Assembly (NCBI RefSeq): GCF_015832195.1
Contig: NC_052034.1
Span: 4,985,501 to 5,049,500 of the forward strand
Source: Motacilla alba alba
Lineage: Eukaryota > Chordata > Aves > Passeriformes > Motacillidae
DNA: 64,000 nucleotides
Direction of reading: 5' to 3'
Shown: positions 30,511 through 55,800 of the stretch, piece by piece
Layout: every line of letters starts with the position of its first letter
Position numbering within the stretch: the first letter of the stretch is position 1
Notes under the pieces: model-generated
Database searches by the model: none
What the model was told of the DNA's origin: nothing
What the model saw: the letters and a program-made list of their open reading frames with translations, nothing else
Translations under genes and position numbers: made by a program

Positions 30511-33500
30511 TATTTTATTGTTTGGTAAGTTAATTTAGTTACCTTGGTTTGTCTTACTTCTGTAGTGCTGCATTTAATTATTTTCATATTAACACAGGCA
30601 ATTAAAAATGGCCATACCCCCTCTATTTTCAATTATTAAATGCAAGTACTCCAAGAACTGATTGAGAATGACTCTGAGTCAAAGTTTTGGCTATACTTTT
30701 ATTTACTTCACGTACTATGAACATATACATTACATGCTACAAAAAAATAAAAAAGGACTTTAACTGTCAAGAAAGTGGATAGTGTTATCATACAATGGCA
30801 CATGTTCATATTTTTCTTCAAACAGGTTTGGTTAGAATCCTTCCCCAAAACCATTAACAAAAAGTGTTTTACTCTTAAAGATGATTAGAAATATTTGCAT
30901 TATTAACAAATACAATTCAAACAGATTAACAAGATTTAACCAGGTCATATATTAGTAAAAAGGCTGGGGCTTACCAAAATGAAATATATATTAAAAAACC
31001 ATAGCAGCCAGTTGTACTTTTTAGTGTGATATAACGTGTAAATGCACCAGAAGAACACAGTGTAATTGAGCATTCTGCTTTCATGGTGTATCTCTAGAAA
31101 TGATTATTCTAGTTCTAACACCTGCCTATGCACAAGAGACCAAAACCACAGCCAAGGGAGAGACAAAAGATTGTGACCAACATTCTGAGCAATGATTTTT
31201 GCACGCATCGGGGAGAAGGGAGGGAACAAATAGAAGAGGATAAACAAAGGCCACAAAGGATTTCCTCTACATGTTCATGGACATGGGTTCTACCTATTTG
31301 CCTTGAAGAGCCTGACAAGTTGAAATGTCTATTTTGTCCAAATTCATACTCCTTTCTATCACCTATGAAACAAAATCACATTTCAGCTTAGAACTGAAGA
31401 GTGGAGAACAGTTGCAATAATGTATCAGTCAGCTAAAAAAACTGCTCGATAAGAACTTGGGATTCTAGTGTAACAGCAGCTATTAAGACTCCTCTAGTTT
31501 CCTTATTTTGCTCTTTCAAAGTGTACAAATATTCACAATTTATACAGTCTTAACAAAACCACATCTACAAAGTTTGCAGGGTACTTGCTAGTTAATTCAA
31601 TTAATGTCTTTTGTATTAAAAAGGCAAGGTTTGCATAATAAAACTTGCAGAAAAATGATCTTTTGGTATCTGAATTCCTGATTGGAAAGGTACAAATATA
31701 TGGGCTTTCATTAACTCTAGCTGGCAAAAAATACTTCAGAACAGTGTCACTCAAATGACACACTGTTTATTATGTTTCATTTGCAATACCTGGAGGAAAA
31801 TATAAGCATTAAAGGGCAACTGAAAAACTCAGTATTAAGTCTGTTATTAGAGTGCAACTATTGAACAAAACCCCCTGAACAGTTACAGTCAATATCAAGA
31901 TCAGAGGAAAACCACAAATCAGCCTTAAAGAACCTGATGAGTTACAGAACCTAGAGTTAGTTTCACAACTTTTTTCCCCCTCAAAGTAAATTTTGGACTA
32001 AGCTAGAAGAGCTCCCACAATCGCTGGCACGTCACCCTAACCAGAATAGCAATCCAAGTAGAACAGAGCTGCAATTCCTGGTTTCCATTCTTACCCCACT
32101 GTCCCTGCTGTCAGCTTGTGATAATCATCCTCAGTAGTGCTCATGAGACCGGTGATGGACAAGTGTGATTAACGTTAGTCCACAGAATTAATGAGTGCCC
32201 ATAACCTGAACATTACTCAGACTTGCTGATGGATTAGTTTTGAAGTAAAACAACTAGTACTTAAATAGAACAGAAATATTATCATTTCCAGCATGTTACA
32301 GAGTTCTGAGGTAAAGTGTTACCAGTATTGGTGTAGGGTCCGTGCCTTACAGCAAAGGCCTTTGCAGCACGTGCAGCCCGTGAGCCTTGGGGTCACACGG
32401 GTCTGAAACAACCAAACCCAACAGTTTCAGTCTGATCCTATTAGAAAAACCCTTCTGCATGGATTATACTGTAGTCAAAGTTACAAAATTTAGTTTGGTC
32501 ACCAGAGTGCTGTGCTTGGAAAACAACCCAGGGTACAGGCAAGGGAGAGTTACTTCAGTGTTTAATTTCAGTTTACAAAACTTACTAAATCCATTCTGAT
32601 TTATATTAGAGAAAACCAGATAATTAGAAGAACAGACTAAAAAACAACCATCAAGCAGTGCATAATACTGCCTACTCAATGCACTGATTTTCATCATGAG
32701 CTAGGAAGCCATATTTACTCCATTATGCCTTTTGAGAATCAATCCAGAAGCACACAATTATTTTCCATTAGTTTATTAAAAATAAAATCCTCATGAGTTC
32801 ACTATCAAATATTTTACAGATGGGAATTAAACCAGAAGAGTTCCCAGAGTGTCTTTAAAATAAAACTAATATTTGGTTTGTCAGTTCACCGTGTTTGACA
32901 CTGATTTGTACTGTAACAGTATTGTACAATATTGAAAAATTCTAGAAAAATTAAACTAGCCCTACAGAATTTAATTGTATTGGAAAGCAGTGTCAATATT
33001 TTAGTATACTTAGTGAATCAAACACTGCTTTAAAGCTACGTATTAAAGTGCTATGCACATATTTTTCAGCACTGATATGGAGGTTTACACTTCCATAAGC
33101 CTTGTATTTGTGGATAAAAGGAGATACTGTGTGTTAATAAAAATCTTAAATTAAAATCAGCTGCTATGTTTAAGCATCAGTAGCAACAGTACTGAAGAAA
33201 TCAATCTAGTGTCCACAAGCTTCTAGAATTCTGAGGTTGATTGGATCTGTCATCTACCATGAAAATGGTAAGGATCTGTACATCATGAGGCTGTCCCCAA
33301 CGGGCCCCACATCAGTCTGTGCTGTGCACAGCTAACTGACCACACAGAGCACTGCAGAGCCTTTCTAGGACAGAGAACCCAGGGTGGAAAAAACACGGAG
33401 AGAGCTCCAGGATAAATCTGTGAAATTTCTATCAAGGTATTGAATTGTCTACGGTTGATCTTCATTGCCTGAGGAAGAAGCAACATAAGCAATGGGCCCG

Positions 33501-33843
33501 GAGCGAGCTATAAATGTTCTCCGAACATCTACAGCACTGCTTCTCCAGCTGCTGCTGCTGGCCAGGTCCAGGCTGCCGTGCACGTGGACATAAGCAGGCA
33601 TTACAACCTATAATCATGGCCTAGTTCTGCCACTGGACACACGAGTTATCTACTGTCGTACCCTGAATTACATGACCCTTGCTTAAGGAATGGTGGTGTT
33701 GAGTCCCAGGGGTTTGCAGGTTATCAGAATGCTTATCCAAGCAATACCGCTTGCAGCGTCGGTCCGAGCTTAGTCTTGATGGCATCTGCAATAAAAACAA
33801 GTTGAGATTGTTCCCATCTGTAAGAGCAACTGTTGAGCCACAC
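30510..33843 (-). other. CRK: CRK 3' untranslated region
   Basis: About 3.1-3.3 kb of AT-rich non-coding sequence follows the CRK stop. Minus-strand AATAAA signals (plus-strand TTTATT) occur at 32772-32777, 31766-31771, 30698-30703 and 30514-30519, so several transcript ends are possible. The distal end is an inference. Confidence 0.6.
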
Positions 33844-47484
<13,641 letters not shown>

Positions 47485-47518
47485 TCACCTACCGGACGTG
47501 ACCGCACGCGGGGAGCCG

Positions 47519-47526
47519 TGACGTCA
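47519..47526. promoter_or_regulatory. Perfect CRE palindrome upstream of CRK
   Basis: TGACGTCA, the full CREB/ATF site, 119 bases upstream of the CRK ATG. CpG context and position fit a promoter element; binding is inferred. Confidence 0.7.
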
Positions 47527-47578
47527 TCTCCCCGCGCGGGCGGGGTCGGTGTGAGGGCGGGCTGGGGGCGGGGGAGAG

Positions 47579-47931
47579 CGCGCTGCGGGGATCGGGCACG
47601 CGCTGCGGGGATCGGGCACGCGCTAGGGATCGGGAACGCGCTGTGGGGATCGGGCACGCGCTAGGGATCGGGCACGCGCTGTGGGGATCGGGCACGCGCT
47701 GCGGGGATCGGGCACGCGCTGGGGATCGGGAACGCGCTGTGGGGATCGGGCACGCGCTGAGGATCGGGCACGCGCTGCGGGGATCGGGCACGCGCTGAGG
47801 ATCGGGCACGCGCTGCGGGGATCGGGCACGCGCTGCGGGGATCGGGCACGCGCTGAAGATCGGGCACGCGCTGCGGGGATCGGGAACGCGCTGTGGGGAT
47901 CGGGAACGCGCTGCGGGGATCGGGAGCGGCG
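47579..47931. repeat. 18-copy GC-rich minisatellite (18/20-bp units) behind the CRK promoter
   Basis: Eighteen consecutive units of the form GCGCTGCGGGGATCGGGCAC (20 bp), interspersed with 18-bp variants such as GCGCTAGGGATCGGGCAC or GCGCTGAGGATCGGGCAC. The open frames through it, on either strand, are artefacts. Confidence 0.95.
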
Positions 47932-47974
47932 GAAACGGCGGGCGAATCCCGGCGTCGATGGGGCTGGGAAACAC

Positions 47975-48460
47975 CGCTGGAATCATCCAGTCCGAGCGGG
48001 GACCGAGCACCGCCTTCTTAGCCAGGGCAGTGTGCCGCGTCGGGTCGTTTCTTGGTCACCTCCAAGCGCGGTGACTCCGCCACATCCCTGGGCAGCCCGT
48101 TCCAATGTCTAATGACCTTCTCTGGGAAGAAGTTCCTCCTGATGTCCCGCCTTAACCTCCCCTGACACAGCTTGAGGCCGTTTCCCCTCGTCCTGTCCCT
48201 TGTTCCCTGGGAGCAGAGCCCGACCCCCACCTAGCTCCAAGCTCCTTTCCAGCAGCTGAGGAGAGCCAGAAGGTTCCTCCTCCTTTTCTCCAGGCTCAGC
48301 TCTCCTGGCTCCCTCAGCCTCTCCTGGTGCTCCAGATCCTCCCTCAGCTCTGTTCCTCTCTCTGGTCATGCTTCAGCCCATCGTTGTCCTTCCTGAATTG
48401 AGGAGTCCAGAACTGGACACAGCACTCGAATGTGGCCTTACCAGTGCCCAGCAGAGGGGC
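47975..48460 (-). mobile_element. CR1 LINE fragment, antisense on plus strand
   Basis: The plus strand shows the reverse complement of the CR1 3' half: CCCTGGGCAGCCCGTTCCAATG, GAAGAAGTTCCTCCTGATGTC, TTTCCCCTCGTCCTGTCCCTTG, then GTCCAGAACTGGACACAGCAC and TGTGGCCTTACCAGTGC. The element therefore lies on the minus strand. The ends are approximate and the CR1 tail near 47.98 kb is degraded. Confidence 0.88.
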
Positions 48461-48544
48461 ACAGGGGGACAATCCCTTCCCTGGCCCTGCTGCCACACTG
48501 TCCCTTGCCTACAAAGATGGGCAGGGGTCTGGAGAGAAAGCCTT

Positions 48545-48925
48545 ATGGGAATGGACTGAGATCACTTGGTTTGTTCAGCCTGGAGAAGAGGAGACCGAGG
48601 TCAGACCTCATTGTGGTCTTCAACAACCTTCTGAGGGACAGCACCAACCTCTGCTGTGACCAGGGACAGGACCCGAGGGAAGAGCAGGAGCTGTGCCAGG
48701 GGAGGGTTAAGTTGGCTATTAGGAAAAGGTTCTTCCCCAGAGAGTGCTGGGCACTGCCCAGGCTCCCCAGGGAATGGGCACGGCCCTGAGGCTGCCAGAG
48801 CTCCAGGAGAGTTTGGACAGCACTGCCAGGGATGCTCAGGCTGGGATTGTTGGGGTGTCTGTGCAGGGCCAGGAGTTGGAATAGATGATCCTTGTGGGTC
48901 CCTTCCAGCTCAGTATATTGTGTAT
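48545..48925 (+). mobile_element. CR1 LINE 3'-end fragment, sense
   Basis: TTCAGCCTGGAGAAGAGGAG, GACCTCATTGTGGTCTTCAAC, GGTTAAGTTGGCTATTAGGAA, GTTCTTCCCCAGAGAG, then GATGATCCTTGTGGGTCCCT and TCCAGCTCAG are the CR1 3' region in sense order. It is oriented opposite to the neighbouring CR1 piece. Confidence 0.9.
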
Positions 48926-51900
48926 ATTTTCATCTGTACATTGAAGGCTGCAGCTCGTTGTGTTTTCCTTCAGGGCTGTGCCAGCAGCTTCTGTCTTCAT
49001 CCTCCCTGCCAGCCATATATTCCCACCCTATGGCTGTGCCAGCACAGCTGCTTTTCATGGGACTACACACTGAATTGGGCCAACGAGCTGTTCTGGGTTA
49101 AAAATAGCCCTGCAAAAGAAAAAGTTTTGTTTTATTCAGGGCAGTTCACTGAGGTGTGCAACAGCGAAGAGCATAAGTTCCACTGGTGCCACAGAGGAAC
49201 TGTGTGTGTGGGCATGCACAAATTAAGACTTATATTCATGAGAACAAAGCAATATTTACCACTTTTAGACTGTTCTCCAAGATCTCTTAAATGCCAGAGT
49301 AATATCTGTCAATGTGTGTAGAATTCTGCTCCAGCTCTGCTCAGTTCTGTGTGCTTTTTTCCAGAAAGGAATGTGCTTTTTCAACTGTGTGGCCTCTCTG
49401 TGGCAGCACTTGCATAAACACAGAGCACAGCTGTCCCTGACTTCGAGGGTGCTGTGCTCCTCCCTGCATCCAATATCCTGCTTTTTTGTAGGGCCCTGTA
49501 GCTCTCTCCTGGATGGGACTCTGGCATTGTGTCAGGTTACAAGGGTTGTAGTAACCTCCACAACATCCCAGTGAGAAAATATTCTGTCTTACAGGTGGGG
49601 AGCCTGTGGTTCATCAAATCCATAGGAAAACACCAGGTGCTTGATTTCAGCCTCACAAATGAACGTCCTTCCTGTGCTGATGCTGTTCTCTCTCCAGATG
49701 GACTGGAGCTAGGAGGAGCCCTGCTCCATTTGGAAGGCAGTCCCAGTTTCCGTGGTGATGTGTGGGGTTTGCTGGCCAGCTGCAGGAATAGCACACACAC
49801 TTCCATGGGTTTCTCACAGGTTTGAAAAGCTGCAGATCCTAATTGAGAGCCCAGGACGGCAGGAGAGTTAAATGACATCCACAGGAACACGTGTCTGTTC
49901 TGTTCAGTGTTCACAGACCTCAAACAAAAAACCAAACAAATCAACCAATACTTTATTAGTGCAAAATTCACCATTTTTCTAACTCCTACCAGACCACTGC
50001 AAAAAAAGTCTCTTTTTTTGATAGCCCACAGACTGTTCTCTTCCCCCCTCCCTTCCCGGTCCCCATCTCCCGTTTTCAGCCGATCCCAAAACTGCGGGAA
50101 TTGGTGTTTTCCATCAGGTTTTGGTTTTGGTTTTGCCTCACGTTGGAAATCGTGTTGCATGAGCTCTCTCTGGTGGTCAAAGCCGGGAAACCAGTGACGC
50201 TCCTGCCCTAAATCGCTTCCGTGGGTGTTTTTAGGCTGGAATGATTTCATCGGATCTTGAAATAGTTTGGATTGGAAGGGACCTCGTAGGTCATCCAGGT
50301 CGGACCCCCGGCCGTGGACAGGGACACCTTCCACTGGGGCAGGCTGCTGAGAGCTCCATCCACCCTGGCCTTGATGTCTTCCAGAGAGCTTCTCTTCTAC
50401 AGTCACTTTCTCACCTTCATTATTTGTAAAAGCCTTTCCTTACTTAGCATTTCTGGTAATGGCTGGGAGTCTTTCCCAAATTTCTTTTTCCTCCCCTATT
50501 TAAACACTGCATCCCTCACTAGTTTATTACCCTCGCCCCATCCCTGCTGCACAAAGGTTATAAAAGGCAGAGCCCTTCTGCCCAAACCTGCTTCCTACAA
50601 ATTTAAAAACATGAATTTTAAGAGTTCAGGTGATCTTTCACAGGCAGAGGGATCTCAGAGAGGAATGTGAAAGAAAAAACAAAGTTCTGGGACACAGTCT
50701 CAGAAGAATAAAACTAAATCAGCTTGAAACGCTGAAGAATTCACTGTTAATTACAAGATCCTGAAAGGAATTACAAAATATGAAAATATTCTATTCATTC
50801 ACCTAGCAGTAAAAAGCCCCACTGGTACCCAGGTTTAATTTCCCTCTCCTGATTTTATTGTCCCTATCAGTTGGCCAGAGATTGTTTTTTCCTAAGAAGC
50901 TCTAAAATTTTGGCAATGTGTCTAAAGCCACAGTCAATCAGTTGAAAGTTTCTTGCTGAGTGCAATGAGTGAATCTTGAAAGGGTGCCAAGTCTGGAGGG
51001 CTGTAGTACAGCAATGTTCTGCCTGAGGTGACATCCAAGGGATGTTAAAACAAAATCAGGAAACACCTGGGTCAGCCCAAGGTTCATCTGCACTCTGCTG
51101 ACAGCAGTGCAAGGTGACCTGGTGTCACATAACCCTGTCCCAACTGCTCCTTAAGGGTTTGGTTTTGTCAAGCTGGTCTAGATCACGTGGCAATACTGTC
51201 CTAGTTAGAAAACTAAAACTAGAGGAGAAGTTCCATCTCTTGGTTTCTTTTCCCTGTGACCTGAAGAATTTATCCCACAGAAATGTTTCCTCTTGCAATT
51301 AGTTCAGGCTCAGCTGCTCGCAGGAGGTGCCTGTGTCCTGTTTATTCCTTTTCTTCACCTCATGTGGCCTGGAACCTGCCTCCACACCTGGCTTGGAAGT
51401 GTCACCTGTGCCAGGAGTTCCTGCCAGGTGCTGCTGGAGGATGTCAGCCCCAAATGTAGCACTTTTGGTGAACAGTGACATGAGCCATTGTGTCATGAGC
51501 TCTGTGTGAAGACTTGGGAATAAATAATCTTGCAGTGAGTGATGGGTAGAATGATCCCGCTGGATTTTGTGTAAGGGGAGCAGCCTTTATGCTGCCAGCT
51601 GGGAAATGTCTTTGTGACAAAGTCTAAATTTGAATTTTCCTGGGAGGTACCATCAGTCCAGAGGGAAAGTGATGTGTCACAGGGGATGGACTGAAGAGGG
51701 TTTATTTGTTACATGCAGAAATGAGGCGTGGAGCAGCCTGAGCTGGAGGGGCCTGCAGCTGGAGAGGAATGGGAATTCTTAGTGGTGTGATGATCACACA
51801 CAATGACAATGGGATGTGGCTGTGTAGCCTGGCAGTTGTGTGAAATAACAATGCCAAGGCAGGAGCAACTCCTCAGCTAGAACAGGGCTCTGGTCTGCTG

Positions 51901-52240
51901 TGCGTGAGGGAATGGAGCTGATTAGAGTCATTAGGGGAGTGAAGAACTTGTCTCATGGGGACTCCTGAAAGCGTGTGCTTTATTTAGGCCAAGAAGAGGC
52001 AAGGCTGCTCTCCTGGAACAACCCGAACACCTTGGGACAAGGGGCAAAGAGAAAAACTGAGCCTCGGAACAATGGGACGCAACACTGCGGAGAACTGCGA
52101 GCTGAGAGTTAGTTTGATTTTATCAGAGGTGTAACATTCCTCTAGTATGGACGGGAAAATTGAACATTAGAGTTCAGATAGTTAAAAAAAAAAAAAAAAT
52201 TTTTTTGGGGAAAGGACTTAAGTTCTGTGTTTGTCCGCTC
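48926..52240. other. Intergenic region between CRK and NCBP3
   Basis: Apart from a CR1 fragment (50.25-50.57 kb) and an A15/T8 run (52184-52207) I see no gene or element. No open frame has family resemblance. Confidence 0.75.
50250..50570 (-). mobile_element. CR1 LINE 3'-end fragment
   Basis: The plus strand holds the antisense CR1 tail: TAGTTTGGATTGGAAGGGACC, GTAGGTCATCCAGGTCGGACC, GGGACACCTTCCACTGGGGC, CCATCCACCCTGGCCTTGAT. Resemblance fades after about 50.42 kb. Confidence 0.86.
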
Positions 52241-52359
52241 TCCGGGGCCGGCAGTACGCGGGGACACGGCGGGGCCGCCCTCTCGCCCGCTTCAGCCGCT
52301 CTCCACCCTGAACCCCTGGGCCCTGAACCGGCTCCGTCCGGCCCGGGATGTGCCGGCCT

Positions 52360-52500
52360 GGGGGTGCGCTGGGTTCGCGTTGTGCTTGGCTCCGGGGGTG
52401 CGTTGGATTCGGGGTGCGTTGGGCTCAGGGGTGCACCGGGCTCGGGGGTGCGTTGGATTCGGGGCGCAGCGGGCTCGGGGTGCGCTGGGCTCAGGGCTCC
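52360..52500. repeat. Imperfect G-rich tandem repeat upstream of NCBP3 start
   Basis: Repeated words GGGGTGCGTTGGATTCG, GGGGTGCGTTGGGCTCA and GGGGTGCGCTGGGCTCA at roughly 18-20 bp spacing, six to seven degenerate copies. Confidence 0.8.
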
Positions 52501-52683
52501 CGCTGGCTCTCGGGGTTCGCTCGGTGTCGGGGGCGCCCCGGGCCGTGCTGCGGGCGGCGCTCGGGGCCGCTGCGCTCCGCCCGCCCGGCGCTCCTGGCCG
52601 CTCTCCGCGCTCGGAGCCGCCCCGCCGCTCTGTGCCGCCCCGCGCTCGTCTCGCTGGCCGCGCTGGGCGGGCCTGGCGGAGCC

Positions 52684-52836
52684 ATGGCGGCCGTGCGGGG
52701 CCTGCGGATCTCGGTGAAGGCGGAGGCGAGCGCGACCGCGGCGGAGCCGCGCGGCGCCGAGCCCGAGCCCATGGAGGTGGAAGAGGGAGAGCTGGAGACC
52801 ATCCCTGTGAGGCGCTCGCTGCGGGAGCTCATCCCG
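52684..52836 (+). CDS. NCBP3: NCBP3 coding exon 1
   Basis: ATG in the context GAGCCATGG, a good Kozak match; 51 whole codons ending RRSLRELIP, donor GTGAGG. Highly GC-rich. Confidence 0.95.
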
Positions 52837-55800
52837 GTGAGGGCCGGGAGGTGGGGGCGAGGAGGGGCTGGGTCCGGCGGTTGGGGGTGTCTGAGCGCTC
52901 TGTGGGGGCTGTTGGAGGGGATGTTTGGGAAAAGCGGGGATGTGGGAGCGGGGATGCGAGGGGACTCGGGGCCGAGTGCTCAGGAGGCGGGCGGGATGCG
53001 CTTGGGAAGGAATGGAATAAAGGAAGCGGTGGAGGGGATTTGGGGTGCAGTGCTGGGGTGTGGAGCAGGCTGTGGGAGGGAGGGAGGGTGTGCAGGGAGT
53101 CTTTGATGCCGGGAACACAGGGAATACCTGGAGCAGGGAACAGGGGCTGCCCGCGGGGTAGCAGAGCTGGGACTGTGGGTTCTGACGAGCGGGCTTTGAG
53201 GGCTTCCTTCCCCATGTTTTTCTGCCCTTTTTCATTCTCCCCGGTTGTTTCTGTACAAGTTTTAGTAGGATTAGGTTTAACAACTAAAAATGGGTCAGAG
53301 TTCCAAAATCCCAAGTAATCTTTTCCTCTCAAAACTTGGGTGAAAATTGTTTAGGAAGCTGATCTTTAATTAGCTGGTCTACCAACGTGCTTGCGCTTTT
53401 GCACAACATGTGGCCTGAGAGACAGCATCGTGCTGTACTTCCTTGTGCTCCGTGAGTCAACCTCAGACACTGTGGGGTTTCAGCTTTAAAAACCATGTTT
53501 ATTTTGCTTTTCCTTTTCTAGTAACTCTGGCCATTTGGCAGCGTTAGAGGAACTTTGGTGCTGTTACTAAGAAAAGCAGTTGGATTGTGTGTGTTCCTCG
53601 GTCTTCCTAAACTGAGACTAACCTACTTCTAGAAATGGTCCTTTAGCCAAAGTAATTATTGCAGCACAAGTGTAAAGAACACGTTTACTCCTAAAGAAAG
53701 CAAGAGGTGTTCTTCCAGCTCCAAACTTCTGCCAGTTGACAGTGTCAGAATGAAGAGGTGCCATTTCACAGATGCAAACAATGCAGGGCACAGAACTGGG
53801 TCACTGGTCCGGGGGCTGTGGGGTTTAGTCCCTCTCTGAATTCAGCACTCCTGACTGATAGAGAGGAAACTTGTAATTTTTTCCCCTCTCATTCTCCATT
53901 TTTACCCTCTCCCAGTATCCAAACAGAAGTGTTTCACCTTGGGATTTGGAATTTGGGGTTGAAATAATGATAGGAATAAAAAGTTACTTGTTTCATTGTG
54001 GATGTGGCTTGGTGTTCTCACTTTATGAGATTAAAAGCTGCAAATTGACATTTCAGTAGTCAGGTATCATTGTTAAATCTGCTCATGTTTTACTAGGAAA
54101 TTATACCCAAACTCAAAATTGTGGAAGTCTTACTTGGGAAAGATGTTAGATGACTTTTCCTGTATTGCTGAGAGAGTAAAAGCTTGGCAGCAGCTGACAG
54201 AGAAACTAAATTTTGTCAAAGGAAAGAATCCTTACAGTGAGGGAAGTTTGGTTCAGTTCATGTGCTTTTACTTTCACTGTCATGAGAGTGCCTCTCTGTC
54301 CAGGGATGTAGGAAAAGAGGATCTATTCCTTGTAGGAATGATCAGGTCTTTTTTTCAGTGTAACAAGTGTGTTGCTTTCGGTGCTCATTGAGATTTCATC
54401 ACCATTTTGCTTTGTTTCAGGACACCAGTAGGAGATACGAAAACAAAGCAGGAAGTTTCATCACTGGCATAGATGTAACCTCCAAGGTAATTTTTGTGCT
54501 ATGGCTCTTCAACATTTTGTCATTTTTGCCACTGGAGAGGTGGGACCTTTTTATTTCTTTCTTTCCCAACATGCACAAAGCTTAGCCTGGTGTTCAGGTG
54601 ATGCAGCTGGTATGAATCACAGTGTGTGTTCCAAAGATCCAGAAACCTATAGTGTTTCCTAATAAAATCTGGAGAGCAAGGAGCTTCTCAGCCAGTTCCC
54701 AAAACTGCACAGGTTCCAGGCAGCTGTTGCTCATGAGCTACATAAGAGGAGCTTGAGTTGCCAGTCTGAAAAGTTCTCTGGAAACAGCTCTCCAGTGTTA
54801 AATTCATGCTCAGAGAAACAAATTCACACTTTTCTATATATTAGAAAAAACAGGGGGAAAATTATATCATCTTCAAAGATGAATTTTGCCTGAAGTAGAA
54901 AGGCTTCTTTTAGAAGAGAGGCTTTATTTCATATTTGTTACTAAGGACTAGATAATGTTCCTGTTCCATGGTGGAGTCTGTGTTGTCCCAGCCATTTTGT
55001 TTCCCATGCATCCTGATGCCCATTGCTGGATGGAGCTACACAAAAACTGTTCTGTGACACAGAAATATTCTTGTGAATTACTTCTCCATTCTGAAACCTA
55101 CAGGTTTCTGTTCCAGAATGAACAGAATCATTCATATAAATTGTTGCTGTCTGGTAGATTTTAGGTATCCCCAGTGCAGTTTGTTGAGCATGCTCCTGCC
55201 TCCTGTTTGAGGGCGTTGTTTTGCCTTTTGCAGGAAGCAATTGAGAAGAAGGAGCAAAGAGCCAAACGCTTCCATTTTCGGGCTGAGGTGAATCTGGCCC
55301 AGAGGAACGTGGCCCTGGACCGGGACATGATGAAGAAAGGTACAAGTTCATCCACAGTCAGGAGCAAAGATCCCTTTAGTTACTTCCTCACAGCCTCTTG
55401 ACTTGATTTATCCTGCAATATTTCCGACATTGCCAGAGGTTTTGCCAGATTTCTGCTGGAAGGAATCACTTTGGGGTTTTTCCTCGTTTGCACGTCATTA
55501 TTTTTAACCTATTTGACACTTGCCACTTCACTCCTTGTTTGACCAGCCCCAGCACAAAGATAACATTTTTTTTGTGTGCCTTATTTGCTACTGCTAAATG
55601 CCCAAGATTCACCTGCTGGATCAGTGCTGCTTTAAGAATCTTTAAATGCTTTGTGCAAGCCCTGGAGCAGTGTGTGGGTACACGTGGAGGACTCTGTGTC
55701 CTGTGCACAGGGAGATCAGCCTCTGTGCTGTACACACAGTGAAGCTGCTCTGATGGCAAGCTGGAACAGAAGCCAGGAGAAGTGTGCACAACAGATTGGT

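Larger units (their letters stand above)
52240..52900 (+). promoter_or_regulatory. NCBP3: NCBP3 CpG-island promoter and 5' leader
   Basis: CpG-dense sequence begins abruptly near 52.24 kb and covers exon 1. No TATA box is visible. It includes an imperfect G-rich tandem array at 52360-52500. The transcription start cannot be fixed by eye. Confidence 0.72.

Noticed and set aside
47489..48010. Proline/serine/arginine-rich frames on both strands
   Set aside because: Direct product of the 18/20-bp array; no start context, splice partners or homology.
52174..53318. Frames of over 360 codons on both strands around NCBP3 exon 1
   Set aside because: CpG-island composition and a degenerate repeat keep stops rare. 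Only the short MAAVRGLRIS frame matches a protein family and has proper splicing.
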